Assembly: GCF_010550675.1 (NCBI RefSeq)
Contig: NZ_JAAGOA010000030.1
Location: forward strand, 20,242-84,241
Length of the DNA: 64,000 nt
Reading direction: 5' to 3'
Source of the DNA: Phytoactinopolyspora halotolerans
GTDB taxonomy: Bacteria; Actinomycetota; Actinomycetes; Jiangellales; Jiangellaceae
The translations under genes and the position numbers were made by a program. Shown here in pieces: positions 1-9,052 of this stretch. The notes under the pieces are model-generated. The model saw only the letters and a list, made by a program, of their open reading frames with translations. It had not been told where the DNA came from and made no database searches. Position 1 is the stretch's first letter. Every line of letters starts with the position of its first letter.

Positions 1-472
1 CCTTCTCCTCGCGGAGAGCCGCGGCCTCACCATCGAGACCTCCGGTGAGGAGACCCCCACCATCGGCTCGCACGCGCTTCTGTTGCAGATGACGACGAAT
101 CTTGTGCACAACGGGATCGTCCACAACCTACCTGAACAGGGCACCGTGTGGGTCACGACCAGCGTCCACGCCACAACCGTGGCGCTCACTGTCGAGAACA
201 CCGGCAAGATACTCGCGCCACAGATGGTCTCCACGCTGATCGAGCCATTTCAGCGCGGCACTGAACGCATACGCACCGACCACGCCGGCGTCGGCCTCGG
301 CCTGGCGATCGTCAACAGCATCGCCCGAGCGCACGACGGAACCCTCACCCTCGGACCCCGCGCCACCGGCGGGCTGCGCGTCACGGTGCACCTACCCGCC
401 CCATCGCAGCACGCTAGCGGGTCGGACGGCTTAGCACCACCGCCGGCGCCGGTTGCACGTCGTCCTCGATGA
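1..472 (+). CDS. Sensor histidine kinase, C-terminal ATP-binding part (5' truncated by window edge)
   Basis: The reading frame is open from base 2, so the gene starts before the window. The visible ~156 residues are a GHKL ATPase domain: an N-box (TNLVHNGIVHN), a degenerate G1 box (VENTGKI in place of DNGPGI), an F-box (EPFQRG) and a G2 box (GVGLGLAIV). This is the catalytic end of a membrane or cytosolic histidine kinase that autophosphorylates from ATP and passes phosphate to a response regulator. The partner regulator is presumably upstream, outside the window. The last ~35 residues are a proline/alanine-rich tail with no recognisable domain. The family call is firm; the stimulus is unknown. 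Confidence 0.85.
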   Translation, partial: LLLAESRGLTIETSGEETPTIGSHALLLQMTTNLVHNGIVHNLPEQGTVWVTTSVHATTVALTVENTGKILAPQMVSTLIEPFQRGTERIRTDHAGVGLGLAIVNSIARAHDGTLTLGPRATGGLRVTVHLPAPSQHASGSDGLAPPPAPVARRPR

Positions 473-558
473 TGACAGCGTGGTAGCAGCCCCGCGGCCA
501 CCCGGCCGAGCCTGTGTCCGGCGCACCCCCCCGTGTCCGGCCCGCCCGCCAGCGCGGG

Positions 559-780
559 TTACAGCCTTTCCATCTTGCGGAAAGGGCTGGCGATGCGGAC
601 TGTGTGGTTTCCGAAGTCGACGGTCACCGCCTCGGTCTCCCGATCAGTGACACGACCGACGCCATATGTGTCGTGTGAGACTCGATCTCCGAGGGCGAAC
701 TGCGCGATGGCTGGCTCGGGCTGAGGTCGGAAGGGACTGCTCGCAAGATGTCGCCGCTTGGCCGGGATTCGTCTAGTCAT
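559..780 (-). CDS. Small Tudor/CarD-like SH3-fold protein
   Basis: A 73-residue protein with a basic N-terminus (MTRRIPAKRR), then a compact domain FALGDRVSHDTYGVGRV ending in PFRKMERL. The pattern GDRV-H-x-x-YG-x-G-x-V with a later VDFG is the Tudor/SH3-like barrel found at the C-terminus of PcrA/UvrD helicases and in CarD-type RNA polymerase-binding proteins. A stand-alone copy of this size is common in actinobacteria and is usually annotated hypothetical. Binding to RNA polymerase or DNA is inference from the fold. The gene is alone on its strand and ends head-on toward the kinase gene. ATG at 778-780 is the only reasonable start. Confidence 0.7.
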   Translation of the reverse strand: MTRRIPAKRRHLASSPFRPQPEPAIAQFALGDRVSHDTYGVGRVTDRETEAVTVDFGNHTVRIASPFRKMERL

Positions 781-971
781 TGATTCCAGTATGCGCCCTC
801 GAGGCCCGGAAACCTGCGGCTCCGGTTGTCGGATGTCCTTCGCAAGGGGGATTTCTTCTCACCGGCGCCCGTTCTCGCCGGCATCTCGGCGCCGCAGACG
901 TGCGGACATCGTCGAAACATGCCCCCATTTCGGTCACGCGAACCTGATATGTGGTCAACCAAAATCGCTGA

Positions 972-1023
972 TTGAGTATTGCTCAAAACTGCTCGATTGA
1001 TTACTCTGCCAATCAGATCTGAT
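972..1023. promoter_or_regulatory. Dyad symmetries upstream of the secreted propeller gene
   Basis: Two palindromes lie in the otherwise empty 781-1071 stretch: TTGAG-N5-CTCAA at 972-986 and the perfect 12-mer ATCAGATCTGAT at 1012-1023. They sit 50-100 bases before the start codon at 1072, in an AT-richer patch, so they are plausible operator or promoter elements. No adjacent regulator gene can be matched to them. Confidence 0.4.
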
Positions 1024-1071
1024 CGCACGTCACGCTCCAGGCACGCCCATCCGACCATGGAGGACGACCCG

Positions 1072-3330
1072 ATGATCCGTCGATTCACCCTGGCTACGCT
1101 CCTTCTCGCCGGTCTCCTACTCCCGGCCGGCACCGCCGCCGGTGCCGACGACACGGAATGGGCGATCGACGACGTCGGCCCGGCCAGCGTCGCCACGCCC
1201 ACCGGTTCCGGACACTTCATCGACGACGTCCTCTGGTTCTCCACCCGCCAGACCTCTCCGACCTCGGTCGTCGGCCTGGACCCTGCGACCCGAGAGGCCG
1301 TCGCGCAGGTCGATCTCCCGGAAGGCGCGGGCGCCTGGGTGACCGCGGTGTCCGGCACCGACGTCTACGTCGGCACGTACACGCCGGCCAAGGTCTACCG
1401 GGTGGACACGACCACGGGCACGGTCGAGGAGATTCTGACCGCGGGCGGCTCGGGGGCGGTCATCTACGCGATGGTCGTCGCCCCTGATGGCGTCGTGTAC
1501 ACCGGCACCTACGCATCGTCGGGCGGACGGATCTTCTCCTACGATCCGGCCACCGACGCCGTCACCGACCTGGGCGTCATCGTCCAGGGCCAGGACTACG
1601 TCCGGGCGCTCGAGGTCGACGAGGACTACCTCTACGCCGGCATCGGATCTCGCGCGCACCTCGTCCGCATCGACCGGTCCAGCGGAGCCGTCGCCGACAT
1701 CACACCGTCCTCGCTGGACGGTGCGACATTCGTGTCGTCGCTTGCCTTGCACGAAGGCACACTGTTGGGTGGCATCTCACCCCGTGGGCAACTCCTCGCC
1801 CTGGACACGACGAACCCGGAGCGGCATGAGCTGGTCCAGGCGCCGAACGAACGCTTCGTGGTGGCCGTCACCGGCGCCGAGCCCGGAGAGGCGTACTTCG
1901 CCGCCCGCCCGTCGGGCACGTTGTACCGGTACCCGCTATGGAGCGGCTCCGCCGAGGCGGTCGCGGTGCCCGCGCCGGAAAAGGCCGCGAGCGGCCTCAC
2001 CTACCACGACGGCCTGGTGTGGGGCCTCGTCGACGGCTCGGCGTACTCATTCGATTCGAGCACCGGAACGATCACCGGCTACCCATTGGACGCGGCCGGG
2101 GTTCCGGCCAGCCCGGAGGGACCCATGGCGATGGCGGCAGACGACCAGCACGTCTACGTCGCCGGGTCCGGGGGCGTCCAGGTGCACGACATCAGGACCG
2201 GCGAGAGCGTCCGGCATTTCGTCCCAGGCGAGGCGAAGTCGATCATGCCGGCCGGAGACACCGTCTACCTCTCCCTGTACACCCAGGCGCTCATCTACTC
2301 CTTCGATCCGCGCAGTGGTGAACTGGACAAGCTGGCCGACATCGGCAACGAGCAGACCCGGCCGCGAGACTCTCACTACCAGCCGGAGGCGGATCGGCTC
2401 CTGGTCGGTACGGAGCCCGATTACGGCAAGTACGGCGGCGCGCTGGCCGTCTATCACGCGGGCAGTGAGAACCTGGACGTCTATCGCAACATCGTGCCCG
2501 ACCAGACCGTCTCCGCGGTGACGGCCGACGGCGGCGTTGCCTACCTCGGCAGCGACATCAAGACCGGGCTGGGCACCAACCCGATCGCCACGCGAGCGGA
2601 GCTCGCCGCTGCCGACATCGCGACCGGCGACGTCATCTGGTCCATCCCGGCTCCCGCCGACGCGACCGCCATCACCGATCTCATCACCGTCGGCGACCAG
2701 CTCGTCGGCGTCACCTCCACGGGGCTGCTGTTCGGGGTCGACCCGGCCACCCGAACGATCACCTGGACGAAACAGGCCGGCGCCCGCGGCGGACCGCTCA
2801 CCCTCACCGCCACCGGCGTGTACACCAGCGACGCAGACACCGTCTTCCGGATCACCTGGACCGATCTCTCGCACGCACCGGCCGTCGCGCCGGTGGCCTC
2901 GGACTTGGCCGGCGAGTGGTACGGCTGGCCGACGGTCGTCGCCACCCCGGACGACACCACCCTCTACACGACCCGCGGCCGGACGCTGGTCCGGATCGCC
3001 GTCCCCGCACGCTCGCACGTGTCCCTGACCGCCGAAACCGGCGCTATGCCCCTCGGTGCGGGCGACGGTGACCGTTGGCGGGCACACGCCGCCGTCACCG
3101 TGACCGATCCGTTCGGCGAACCGTTGAGCGGGGTCCGCGTCGAGGGTCGCTGGGAGCCGCGACCCGCGCCACGGGCCGTGTGTGTGACCGACGACGCCGG
3201 CCGATGCACGGTGTTACGCACGGTGCGCGACACCGAGTCGGTCACGCTTTCACTCTCCACCCTCCGCCACCGCGGCCTGCCAGGCGGCCGGGTCGAACTC
3301 GATCAGACACACGTCATTTCCCGGCCCTGA
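1072..3330 (+). CDS. Secreted beta-propeller (PQQ/YncE-like repeat) protein
   Basis: ATG at 1072 is chosen because GGAGG lies at 1059-1063 and translation begins directly with a Sec signal peptide (MIRRFTLATLLLAGLLLPAG, cleavage near AGA-DD). The in-frame ATG at 979 would bury the signal. The mature ~725 residues are repeating blade-like units with motifs such as YSFDSSTG, YRVDTTTG and LLALDTTN, typical of PQQ-like or YncE-type propellers. Two propellers are likely from the length. The last ~100 residues (VTDPFGEPLSGVRVEGRW, then CVTDDAGRCTVLR) look like an Ig-like or carboxypeptidase-regulatory-like beta-sandwich. No catalytic residues are recognisable; an extracellular binding role is inference. 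It is followed 12 bases later by a truncated relative with a Tat signal. Confidence 0.75.
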   Translation: MIRRFTLATLLLAGLLLPAGTAAGADDTEWAIDDVGPASVATPTGSGHFIDDVLWFSTRQTSPTSVVGLDPATREAVAQVDLPEGAGAWVTAVSGTDVYVGTYTPAKVYRVDTTTGTVEEILTAGGSGAVIYAMVVAPDGVVYTGTYASSGGRIFSYDPATDAVTDLGVIVQGQDYVRALEVDEDYLYAGIGSRAHLVRIDRSSGAVADITPSSLDGATFVSSLALHEGTLLGGISPRGQLLALDTTNPERHELVQAPNERFVVAVTGAEPGEAYFAARPSGTLYRYPLWSGSAEAVAVPAPEKAASGLTYHDGLVWGLVDGSAYSFDSSTGTITGYPLDAAGVPASPEGPMAMAADDQHVYVAGSGGVQVHDIRTGESVRHFVPGEAKSIMPAGDTVYLSLYTQALIYSFDPRSGELDKLADIGNEQTRPRDSHYQPEADRLLVGTEPDYGKYGGALAVYHAGSENLDVYRNIVPDQTVSAVTADGGVAYLGSDIKTGLGTNPIATRAELAAADIATGDVIWSIPAPADATAITDLITVGDQLVGVTSTGLLFGVDPATRTITWTKQAGARGGPLTLTATGVYTSDADTVFRITWTDLSHAPAVAPVASDLAGEWYGWPTVVATPDDTTLYTTRGRTLVRIAVPARSHVSLTAETGAMPLGAGDGDRWRAHAAVTVTDPFGEPLSGVRVEGRWEPRPAPRAVCVTDDAGRCTVLRTVRDTESVTLSLSTLRHRGLPGGRVELDQTHVISRP

Positions 3331-3342
3331 AGGAAGGTCATC

Positions 3343-3669
3343 ATGTCCCACGTGAACAGGCGATCGTTCCTCCGCACAGTAGGCGTCGGCGCGCTCGCCG
3401 CCGGTGGATACACCGGTGTCACCGCACCAGCACGAGCAGCCGCCGCGCTGGCTGGTACCGCACCACCTCCCGAGCTGTACGGCACCGCCGCGCGGACAGC
3501 GGCCATCGTGGGGACGGCGGTTGACGGCACCACCGGCTATTTCGTCACTCGCGGCCAGACCCCACCCAAGCTCGTCACTGTCGATCTGGCGGAACGGCGC
3601 GTCGAGCGGATCGACCGGCTGGACCGCGGCGACGGCGAACATAAGGCGTGCGACCAAACGAACGCGTGA
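3343..3669 (+). pseudogene. Truncated Tat-exported propeller protein (N-terminal fragment)
   Basis: It begins 12 bases after the preceding gene with a good ribosome site (GAAGGA) and a clear twin-arginine signal, NRRSFLRTVGVGALAAGG, then ARAAAA. The ~60 residues after the signal contain one propeller-like strand pair (TTGYFVTRGQTPPKLVTVDL). The frame then stops after 108 residues, far short of any propeller. The following 70 bases have no continuation. I read this as the 5' remnant of a longer secreted protein, probably once co-transcribed with the gene before it. A genuine short secreted peptide is the alternative. Confidence 0.55.
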
Positions 3670-3739
3670 CGGGCCGTCCGGCAAACACAGCAGCTCTTCG
3701 AGACATCACCGGCTAGGCGCAACTCCACACAGGGAGTGA

Positions 3740-4381
3740 TCAGCGAATGTCGGTGGCGTACGCGACCAGCCGATCAGCCACCTCGACCGGTCGGCTCAAG
3801 GATATGTAATGGCCGCCGTCGATCTCGCCCGCCGCGACGTCGAGGCGCTCCCGGGCGTGCCGGCGCGCCCATGCCGCGGTGAACATGCGGTCGTCGCGGC
3901 ACAGCAGATACCTCGTCGGTGTGTCCGGCCATGCGTAGAGCGGGCACGGCTGCTGGAGCGCCTGTGAGTTCTCTCCGCGTTCTCGCCGTTTCGCCTCGGA
4001 TGCGAGCTCGGGTGGGACATCGTGGTAGAAGACGTCGTCGTACCCGCTGTCCTCGTAGCCGGAGTCGCCCCACCAATCGGCGAAGGTTTCGCCCGGCGAC
4101 GGGACCATCGCCGCGATCAGGACAAGCAGGTCGACGGGTACGCGCGCACAGACGAGCGGCGCGGTGAACCCACCCAGGGAGTGCCCTACGACCACGACAT
4201 TGCCGCGGTCCCCTATCGCATCGACGACCACGTCCACGTACTCCTGCCAACCGGCCGACTCGTCCTCGCATGGCAGGTCGACGGCGACCGCATCGTGCCC
4301 CCGCCGACGCAGTTGGGCTACCACGAGGTGCCAATCCCAGGCACTACCGCCACCGCCGTGGATAAGGGCGTACGTCGTCAT
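3740..4381 (-). CDS. Alpha/beta hydrolase
   Basis: About 213 residues beginning MTTYALIHGGGGSAWDWHLV, the oxyanion-hole HGGG region of small alpha/beta hydrolases (salicylate-binding-protein/MenH-like esterases). The catalytic triad is visible: nucleophile serine in GHSLGG, aspartate in LLCRDDRMF and histidine in DGGHYISLSRP. The length fits the family. ATG at 4381 matches the family N-terminus; an upstream ATG ATG at 4402/4399 would add seven residues. It is soluble with no signal peptide. The substrate cannot be told. It stands alone, facing the truncated propeller gene. Confidence 0.85.
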   Translation of the reverse strand: MTTYALIHGGGGSAWDWHLVVAQLRRRGHDAVAVDLPCEDESAGWQEYVDVVVDAIGDRGNVVVVGHSLGGFTAPLVCARVPVDLLVLIAAMVPSPGETFADWWGDSGYEDSGYDDVFYHDVPPELASEAKRRERGENSQALQQPCPLYAWPDTPTRYLLCRDDRMFTAAWARRHARERLDVAAGEIDGGHYISLSRPVEVADRLVAYATDIR

Positions 4382-4402
4382 CGGATCACCGTACGGCATC
4401 AT

Positions 4403-4969
4403 CCGTCGCGACAGCGACGGTGACCGGTGAAGAGATCACTGCGGTAGCGCCGGCCAGCCAACATTTCATGGCGAGGACATCAATTGTGAACGTCATCAAG
4501 GAGACTGTCTACCTCGTCAGCTACACCCCGACCGATCCCCCGAAATCGCGCGACTCATCGCGGACGCCCGCCCGGACGGTCCCGCCGCTTCGGCCAGCAC
4601 CTGTGTCTGTGAGAGGCTGTTTGCCGGCGGGTTCCTTGTCGTAATCGAGGCCGTCGCCGTCCTCGCCCGGTGTGCGGCCGATGAGGCGCCGCATCGCGAT
4701 AAACCTGCGGTCCCAGTCCTCATCCATGCTCTCCAGCGTCGCGACAAGGACTCATGCAGCACCGCCAAGACCGACCCGGTGAGCTCGGCGCCCGCCAGAT
4801 GGTCGACATAGGCCCTCCGACCGTCGGATCGTCAGCACACGCACGATACGAACGGATACCCCAAGCCAGCTTGGGTGCGGTTTTCCACACCCCGTCCCTG
4901 CGGGATCCCCGCTCAGGTGTACGGCCAACCTCATGTCGCTGAGCTGCGCCGATACGTAGCGTTTCGGTT
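4403..4969. other. Gene-poor stretch with a possible decayed ORF
   Basis: No convincing gene in ~570 bases. A minus-strand frame at 4521-4727 reads MDEDWDRRFIAMRRLIGRTP followed by an acidic stretch. It looks protein-like but matches no family I recognise and may be a remnant. A 6-bp hairpin CCCAAG-CCAG-CTTGGG is at 4860-4875, just before the DedA gene. The DedA promoter should lie in the last 150 bases. Confidence 0.4.
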
Positions 4970-5695
4970 GTGTTCGAATCGCTGTTCTCATCCACGTTAT
5001 CGATATCCGCGGCCGACGACGGCGCTCCTTCCTCCGACGGCATCGTCGGCTTCGTCGTCGACCTCATGGAGCGCCTTGGAGGTCCTGGCGCTGGTCTGGC
5101 CGTCGCGCTGGAGAACCTGTTCCCACCGATTCCCAGCGAAGTGATCTTGCCACTGGCCGGATTCTCCGCCAGCCGGGGCGAGATGAACCTGATCGCTGCC
5201 ATCGCGTGGACCACCCTCGGCTCTGTCCTCGGCGCGCTGGCCCTCTACCTGATCGGTGCCCTGGTCGGCCGAGACCGGGTCCGGGCGATAGGCGAACGGT
5301 TGCCGCTGATCAAGGTCAGCGACCTCGACCGTACCGAAGAATGGTTCGCGCGGCACGGCACGAAGGCGGTCTTCTTCGGCAGGATGGTCCCGATCTTCCG
5401 CAGTCTCATCTCGGTCCCGGCGGGCGTGGAACGCATGCGCGTTTCCGTGTTCCTGCTCTATACCACCTTGGGCAGCCTCATCTGGAACACCGTCTTCGTC
5501 GTGGCCGGGTATCAGCTCGGCGAGAGCTGGCACCGGGTCGAGGACTACTCGGGCGTCTTCCAGAAGATCGTCATCGCCGTCTGCGCCGTCGGCGTGGGGT
5601 ATTTCATCGTCTTCCGGCTGATCCGCACGCGACGGAACCGCCGCGGCGCGGATAATCGTCTGGAGTCGTCCCGACACTCCGGACGACGACGCTGA
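4970..5695 (+). CDS. DedA family (VTT domain) membrane protein
   Basis: A 241-residue integral membrane protein. The DedA signature is clear: ENLFPPIPSEVILPLAGF near residues 45-62 (the re-entrant loop with the conserved glutamate and prolines), then a glycine-rich G-S-V-L-G-A helix and FFGRMVPIFRSLISVPAG with the two conserved arginines. The family catalyses lipid flipping, recycling undecaprenyl phosphate or phosphatidylethanolamine-type lipids and supporting membrane homeostasis. About five membrane segments are visible and the tail is basic (RTRRNRRG). GTG at 4970 is used as start. It is followed 20 bases later by a two-component system that may be co-transcribed. Confidence 0.9.
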   Translation: MFESLFSSTLSISAADDGAPSSDGIVGFVVDLMERLGGPGAGLAVALENLFPPIPSEVILPLAGFSASRGEMNLIAAIAWTTLGSVLGALALYLIGALVGRDRVRAIGERLPLIKVSDLDRTEEWFARHGTKAVFFGRMVPIFRSLISVPAGVERMRVSVFLLYTTLGSLIWNTVFVVAGYQLGESWHRVEDYSGVFQKIVIAVCAVGVGYFIVFRLIRTRRNRRGADNRLESSRHSGRRR

Positions 5696-5715
5696 CGCCA
5701 CATGAGGAGGAACCG

Positions 5716-6924
5716 GTGGAGACGCCTGCGGCACCCGGCACCGCCGCCCGGCCGGGCCGTGAGCTGGCGGCGCGGTACGCCCGTGGCTGGGCGCGCACCT
5801 TTGCCGGGGTGGCGCTCGGCGCATTGTCCGCCCTGGCAGGCCTGGCGTTCTTGGTGATCGCAGGGCTGGCCATACTCGTCGCCATGGTCATCCGTCCAGC
5901 GCGGCGCACGGTCACGGTGCGTCTCCATCGGCAGGCGCAACGGCTGGCCGCGCTGGAATGGCGCCGGCTGGTGAGGTTCACCGCCACATCCAACCGCTCG
6001 GGGCCGCACGGCGACCTCATACCGGCTGCCGGCTCACGGGTCTTCGGTTACCTCGCCGCCCGTCTGCTGCCGGGTGGGCTGAGCGCGCTGACACTTGGCC
6101 TGCTGGGGATCGGAGCCATCCTCGCTGGCGTGCTGCTCCGTGGCACCGTCGGCGGCACGGTGACGCCGATCGAGTTTGTGCTGCAGGTGGTGATCGGTGC
6201 GGCTCTGCTCATGGTGCCGGTGCAGGCGATCCCGAATATCGCGGCCCTGGATCTGAAGCTGGCGAACACACTCCTGGTTCGCAGCCCGCGGGATGCGCTC
6301 GAGCGCCGAGTCGACGAACTCACCACGAGCCGCGCCGAGGTGGTCGCGGCCGTCGACGCCGAGCGCCAGCGCATCGAGCGGGATCTCCACGACGGGCTGC
6401 AACAGCGATTGGTCGCGCTCGGCATGCTGCTCGGGCGAGCGCGACGCAGTGCCGACATCGACAAGGTCGACCGGCTCCTCGGCCAGGCACACGAGGACAC
6501 CCAACGCGCCATCGAGGATCTGCGCGACGTCGCGTGGCGCGTTTACCCGTCCGCGCTCGACCACGCCGGTCTTGATGAGGTCCTGACCATGGTGGCCAAG
6601 CAGTTCAGCGTACCGGTGCGGACGTCATACGATCTGCCGGTCCGACCACCACGTCACGTCGAGACTGTGCTGTACTTCGTGGCGTGCGAAGCCATGACCA
6701 ACGCCGCGAAACACTCCGGAGCGAACGTGATCACCGTCGACATCAGCGGCCGGGAAAGGGTGGTCAAGCTGCGCGTACATGACGACGGCGCAGGCGGCGC
6801 AGATCCGTCCGGCAGCGGCCTGCGCGGGCTGGCCCGCCGGATAGAGGCGTTGGACGGATGGTTCCGCATCGACAGCCCGACCGGTGGACCCACGGTGGTG
6901 CACGCGGAGCTGCCGTGCGAGTGA
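5716..6924 (+). CDS. NarL-type sensor histidine kinase (HisKA_3)
   Basis: A 402-residue membrane kinase. GTG at 5716 follows an AGGAGG site. Two hydrophobic regions (about residues 28-60 and 115-165) form the membrane anchor. The dimerisation helix carries ERDLHDGLQQRL with the phospho-acceptor His near 225, the hallmark of the HPK7/DesK-NarX group. A HATPase_c domain follows, with N-box CEAMTNAAKHSGA and G-boxes VHDDGAGGA and GSGLRGLARRIEALDG. Its stop codon overlaps the start of the response regulator gene, so the two are translationally coupled and form a cognate pair. No extracellular sensor domain is evident; it may sense the membrane or the neighbouring DedA protein's activity (inference). 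Confidence 0.92.
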   Translation: METPAAPGTAARPGRELAARYARGWARTFAGVALGALSALAGLAFLVIAGLAILVAMVIRPARRTVTVRLHRQAQRLAALEWRRLVRFTATSNRSGPHGDLIPAAGSRVFGYLAARLLPGGLSALTLGLLGIGAILAGVLLRGTVGGTVTPIEFVLQVVIGAALLMVPVQAIPNIAALDLKLANTLLVRSPRDALERRVDELTTSRAEVVAAVDAERQRIERDLHDGLQQRLVALGMLLGRARRSADIDKVDRLLGQAHEDTQRAIEDLRDVAWRVYPSALDHAGLDEVLTMVAKQFSVPVRTSYDLPVRPPRHVETVLYFVACEAMTNAAKHSGANVITVDISGRERVVKLRVHDDGAGGADPSGSGLRGLARRIEALDGWFRIDSPTGGPTVVHAELPCE

Positions 6925-7559
6925 TCCTGGCCGAGGACTCGACGCTGTTGCGCGAAGGTCTGGCCCGGCTGCTCAACGACGAAGGGCACACGATCGCCGC
7001 CTCGGTAGCGGACGCCGACGAACTCGTCCGCGCCGTCGGTGAGCACCAGCCGGACGTCGTCATCACCGACGTCCGGATGCCGCCGGCCAACAGCGACGAC
7101 GGTCTGCGCGCTGCGCTCGAGATCCGACAGCACTGGCCCGCCATCGGCGTGCTCGTGCTCTCCCAGTACGTCGAGCGGCGATATGCGACCAAGCTACTGG
7201 CCGAGCGGTCCGACGGCGTCGGCTACATCCTCAAAGATCGGGTCGCCCAAGTAGAAGACTTCCTCGATGCGCTCGACCGCGTGGCCAGCGGCTCTACCGC
7301 GCTCGATCCCGAGGTGGTGCGGCAGCTCGTCGCGACGACGAGCCGGTCCAGGCTCCTGGACGCGCTCACCGAGCGCGAGCACGACGTCCTGCACGAGATG
7401 GCCCAAGGACATACGAACGCGGCGATCGCACAGCGGTTGCACGTCTCCCAGAGCGCCGTGGAAAAGCACGTCAACGCGATCTTCGACAAACTCGATCTCT
7501 CACACACGGTCGGCTACAGCCGACGCGTGCTCGCCATCCTCCGCTACCTCGATGCATGA
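6915..7559 (+). CDS. NarL/LuxR family response regulator
   Basis: A 214-residue regulator. The start is GTG at 6915, overlapping the kinase stop by ten bases, since the receiver domain begins immediately (VRVILAEDSTLLREGLARLL). The phospho-acceptor is Asp52 (VVITDVRMP), with the conserved lysine in YILKDR. The C-terminal LuxR HTH spans about 150-205 (LTEREHDVLHEMAQGHTNAAIAQRLHVSQSAVEKHV, read in parts). Phosphorylation by the upstream kinase should activate promoter binding. The next gene is convergent, so the operon ends here. Confidence 0.93.
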   Translation: MRVILAEDSTLLREGLARLLNDEGHTIAASVADADELVRAVGEHQPDVVITDVRMPPANSDDGLRAALEIRQHWPAIGVLVLSQYVERRYATKLLAERSDGVGYILKDRVAQVEDFLDALDRVASGSTALDPEVVRQLVATTSRSRLLDALTEREHDVLHEMAQGHTNAAIAQRLHVSQSAVEKHVNAIFDKLDLSHTVGYSRRVLAILRYLDA

Positions 7560-7593
7560 CCTCACACGGCGACGATTCTCACCCCCGGGGGCC

Positions 7594-8979
7594 TCACGCC
7601 GGCGTCTTGGCGGAGCCGGCCAGGATCGTGACGCAGGCGGCGAGTGTCACGGCGGCAAGGGCGACCACGCCGCTCCGGAATCCGGCGGTATCGGTCGAGC
7701 TGATGCTCCACATGGCGGCTGCGATGGCGGGACCGAGTGCGGTGCCGATCGTCCGCGCGACATTGCCGACACCACCGGCGATCCCTGCCTGCCCGGGCGG
7801 TGTGGTGTTCAGCAGCGCCGTGGTGGTCGGAGCGTTGCACAGCGCTGCGCCCAGGCCGACGACCGCCAGCCGCCAGGCGAGGTCGGTCACGGTCGCTTCA
7901 GGTGAGAGTGTGAGCATGCTCAGAAGCCCGGCACCGATGATCGCGGCCCCGGTCGCCGCGACCGGCCGGGGCCCGAGCCGGTCTGCGAGGTGGCCGGCGA
8001 ACGGTGAGACCGCCGCCGCGACGCCCGCGAAGAAGAGGGTCGCGATGCCGAGCAACGCCAGACTCTCGCCCATGACATCGCTGACGAAGTACGGCAGCGA
8101 GAACGACGTGAGCCCGGTGAAGGCGCTGAGCAGCAGCAACGACAGCGCGGTCAGGCCGAACGGTCGCGAACGGACGAGCGCGATGACCGGCCGGCTCGTC
8201 CGAAGACGCAGCCAGCACCAGATCAGCGCCGTGGACGTCGCGAGCAATGCGGCGACCAGCAGCCATGAACCATCGGCACGGTTGGCGGCGAGCAGGCCGG
8301 CGGTGATCGCTCCGCCGATGAGCACCGCGTCGACCACCACACCGACGCTCGGCCCTGGCATCCCGGCACCGCCCGACGCCGCCCTCGTCGTCGGGATGGT
8401 ACGACGGCCCAGTACCAGGACCGCGACGAGCAACGGCAGCTTGATCACGAACACCGCTCGCCAGCCGAGCGTATCAGCGACGAGGCCGCCGAGCGGCGTC
8501 ACCGCCATGCTCCCCAGTGTCATGATCGTCGCGATATAGCTCATCGCCCGCGCCCGCTGATCGCCGCGGACCGTTTTCGTCACGATCGGCAGATACCCGG
8601 CCAGATATGCGGCGGCAGCCACCCCCTGTACCGCCCGCAGGACGATGATCAGCCCGAACGACGGTGCGACCGCAGTGAGGACACTGACCAGCCCCACACC
8701 GGACAGGGACCAGATGAAGACCGTGCGCAGATCCGCCGAATCGATCCACCGGCCCAGCGGAATGGCCAGCGCCGCCAGCGGCAGTGCATAGGCCAGCAGT
8801 ATCCACGCCGTCGCGCCGACGGACACGTCCAGATCCGCCCCGATGAGTGGGAGCGCGAACGCGGCCATCGTCGACTCGCTCGCGATCACCAACGTGGCCA
8901 GCGCAAATGTGAACACTGCAGGCCACGCGGTCCGATCAACGGTGACCGCACGCTCTATCCTGGATCCGTCCGCCGCCAT
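7594..8979 (-). CDS. MFS multidrug transporter
   Basis: A 461-residue protein with 12-14 hydrophobic helices. The start matches DHA2-type drug:H+ antiporters: VFTFALATLVIASESTMAAFALPLIGADL, then a motif-A-like LGRWIDSADLRTVF after TM2 and motif-C-like GLVADTLGWRAVFVIKLPL. It is a proton-driven cytoplasmic-membrane exporter, substrate unknown. It is transcribed divergently from a TetR gene 73 bases away, with palindromes between them, so drug-inducible derepression is likely. There are no frameshifts; the ATG at 8977-8979 is at the expected N-terminus. Confidence 0.9.
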   Translation of the reverse strand: MAADGSRIERAVTVDRTAWPAVFTFALATLVIASESTMAAFALPLIGADLDVSVGATAWILLAYALPLAALAIPLGRWIDSADLRTVFIWSLSGVGLVSVLTAVAPSFGLIIVLRAVQGVAAAAYLAGYLPIVTKTVRGDQRARAMSYIATIMTLGSMAVTPLGGLVADTLGWRAVFVIKLPLLVAVLVLGRRTIPTTRAASGGAGMPGPSVGVVVDAVLIGGAITAGLLAANRADGSWLLVAALLATSTALIWCWLRLRTSRPVIALVRSRPFGLTALSLLLLSAFTGLTSFSLPYFVSDVMGESLALLGIATLFFAGVAAAVSPFAGHLADRLGPRPVAATGAAIIGAGLLSMLTLSPEATVTDLAWRLAVVGLGAALCNAPTTTALLNTTPPGQAGIAGGVGNVARTIGTALGPAIAAAMWSISSTDTAGFRSGVVALAAVTLAACVTILAGSAKTPA

Positions 8980-8988
8980 GCAGCCAAG

Positions 8989-9027
8989 CTACACTGTATG
9001 TAGTAGAAAACTACAACCTGCGTTGTA
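8989..9027. promoter_or_regulatory. Overlapping TetR operator dyads in divergent promoter
   Basis: Three overlapping inverted repeats lie between the MFS and TetR genes: CTACA-N5-TGTAG (8989-9003), GTAGT-N5-ACTAC (9000-9014) and TACAAC-N4-GTTGTA (9012-9027). The AT-rich core also holds likely -10 elements (TGTATA, TATATAG). This arrangement fits a TetR dimer, or two dimers, repressing both genes. Confidence 0.65.
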
Positions 9028-9052
9028 TATAGGGCGCTGTAGAAGGGAGCCG

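Noticed and set aside
2047..3087. Long minus-strand open frame of 346 codons opposite the propeller gene
   Set aside because: It is a GC-codon shadow: its translation is glycine/arginine/aspartate-rich with no motif, while the plus strand has a signal peptide and repeats.
7582..7591. CCCCCGGGGG palindrome between the response regulator and MFS genes as a terminator
   Set aside because: It has no loop and no T-tract; it is a G/C run rather than a hairpin terminator.
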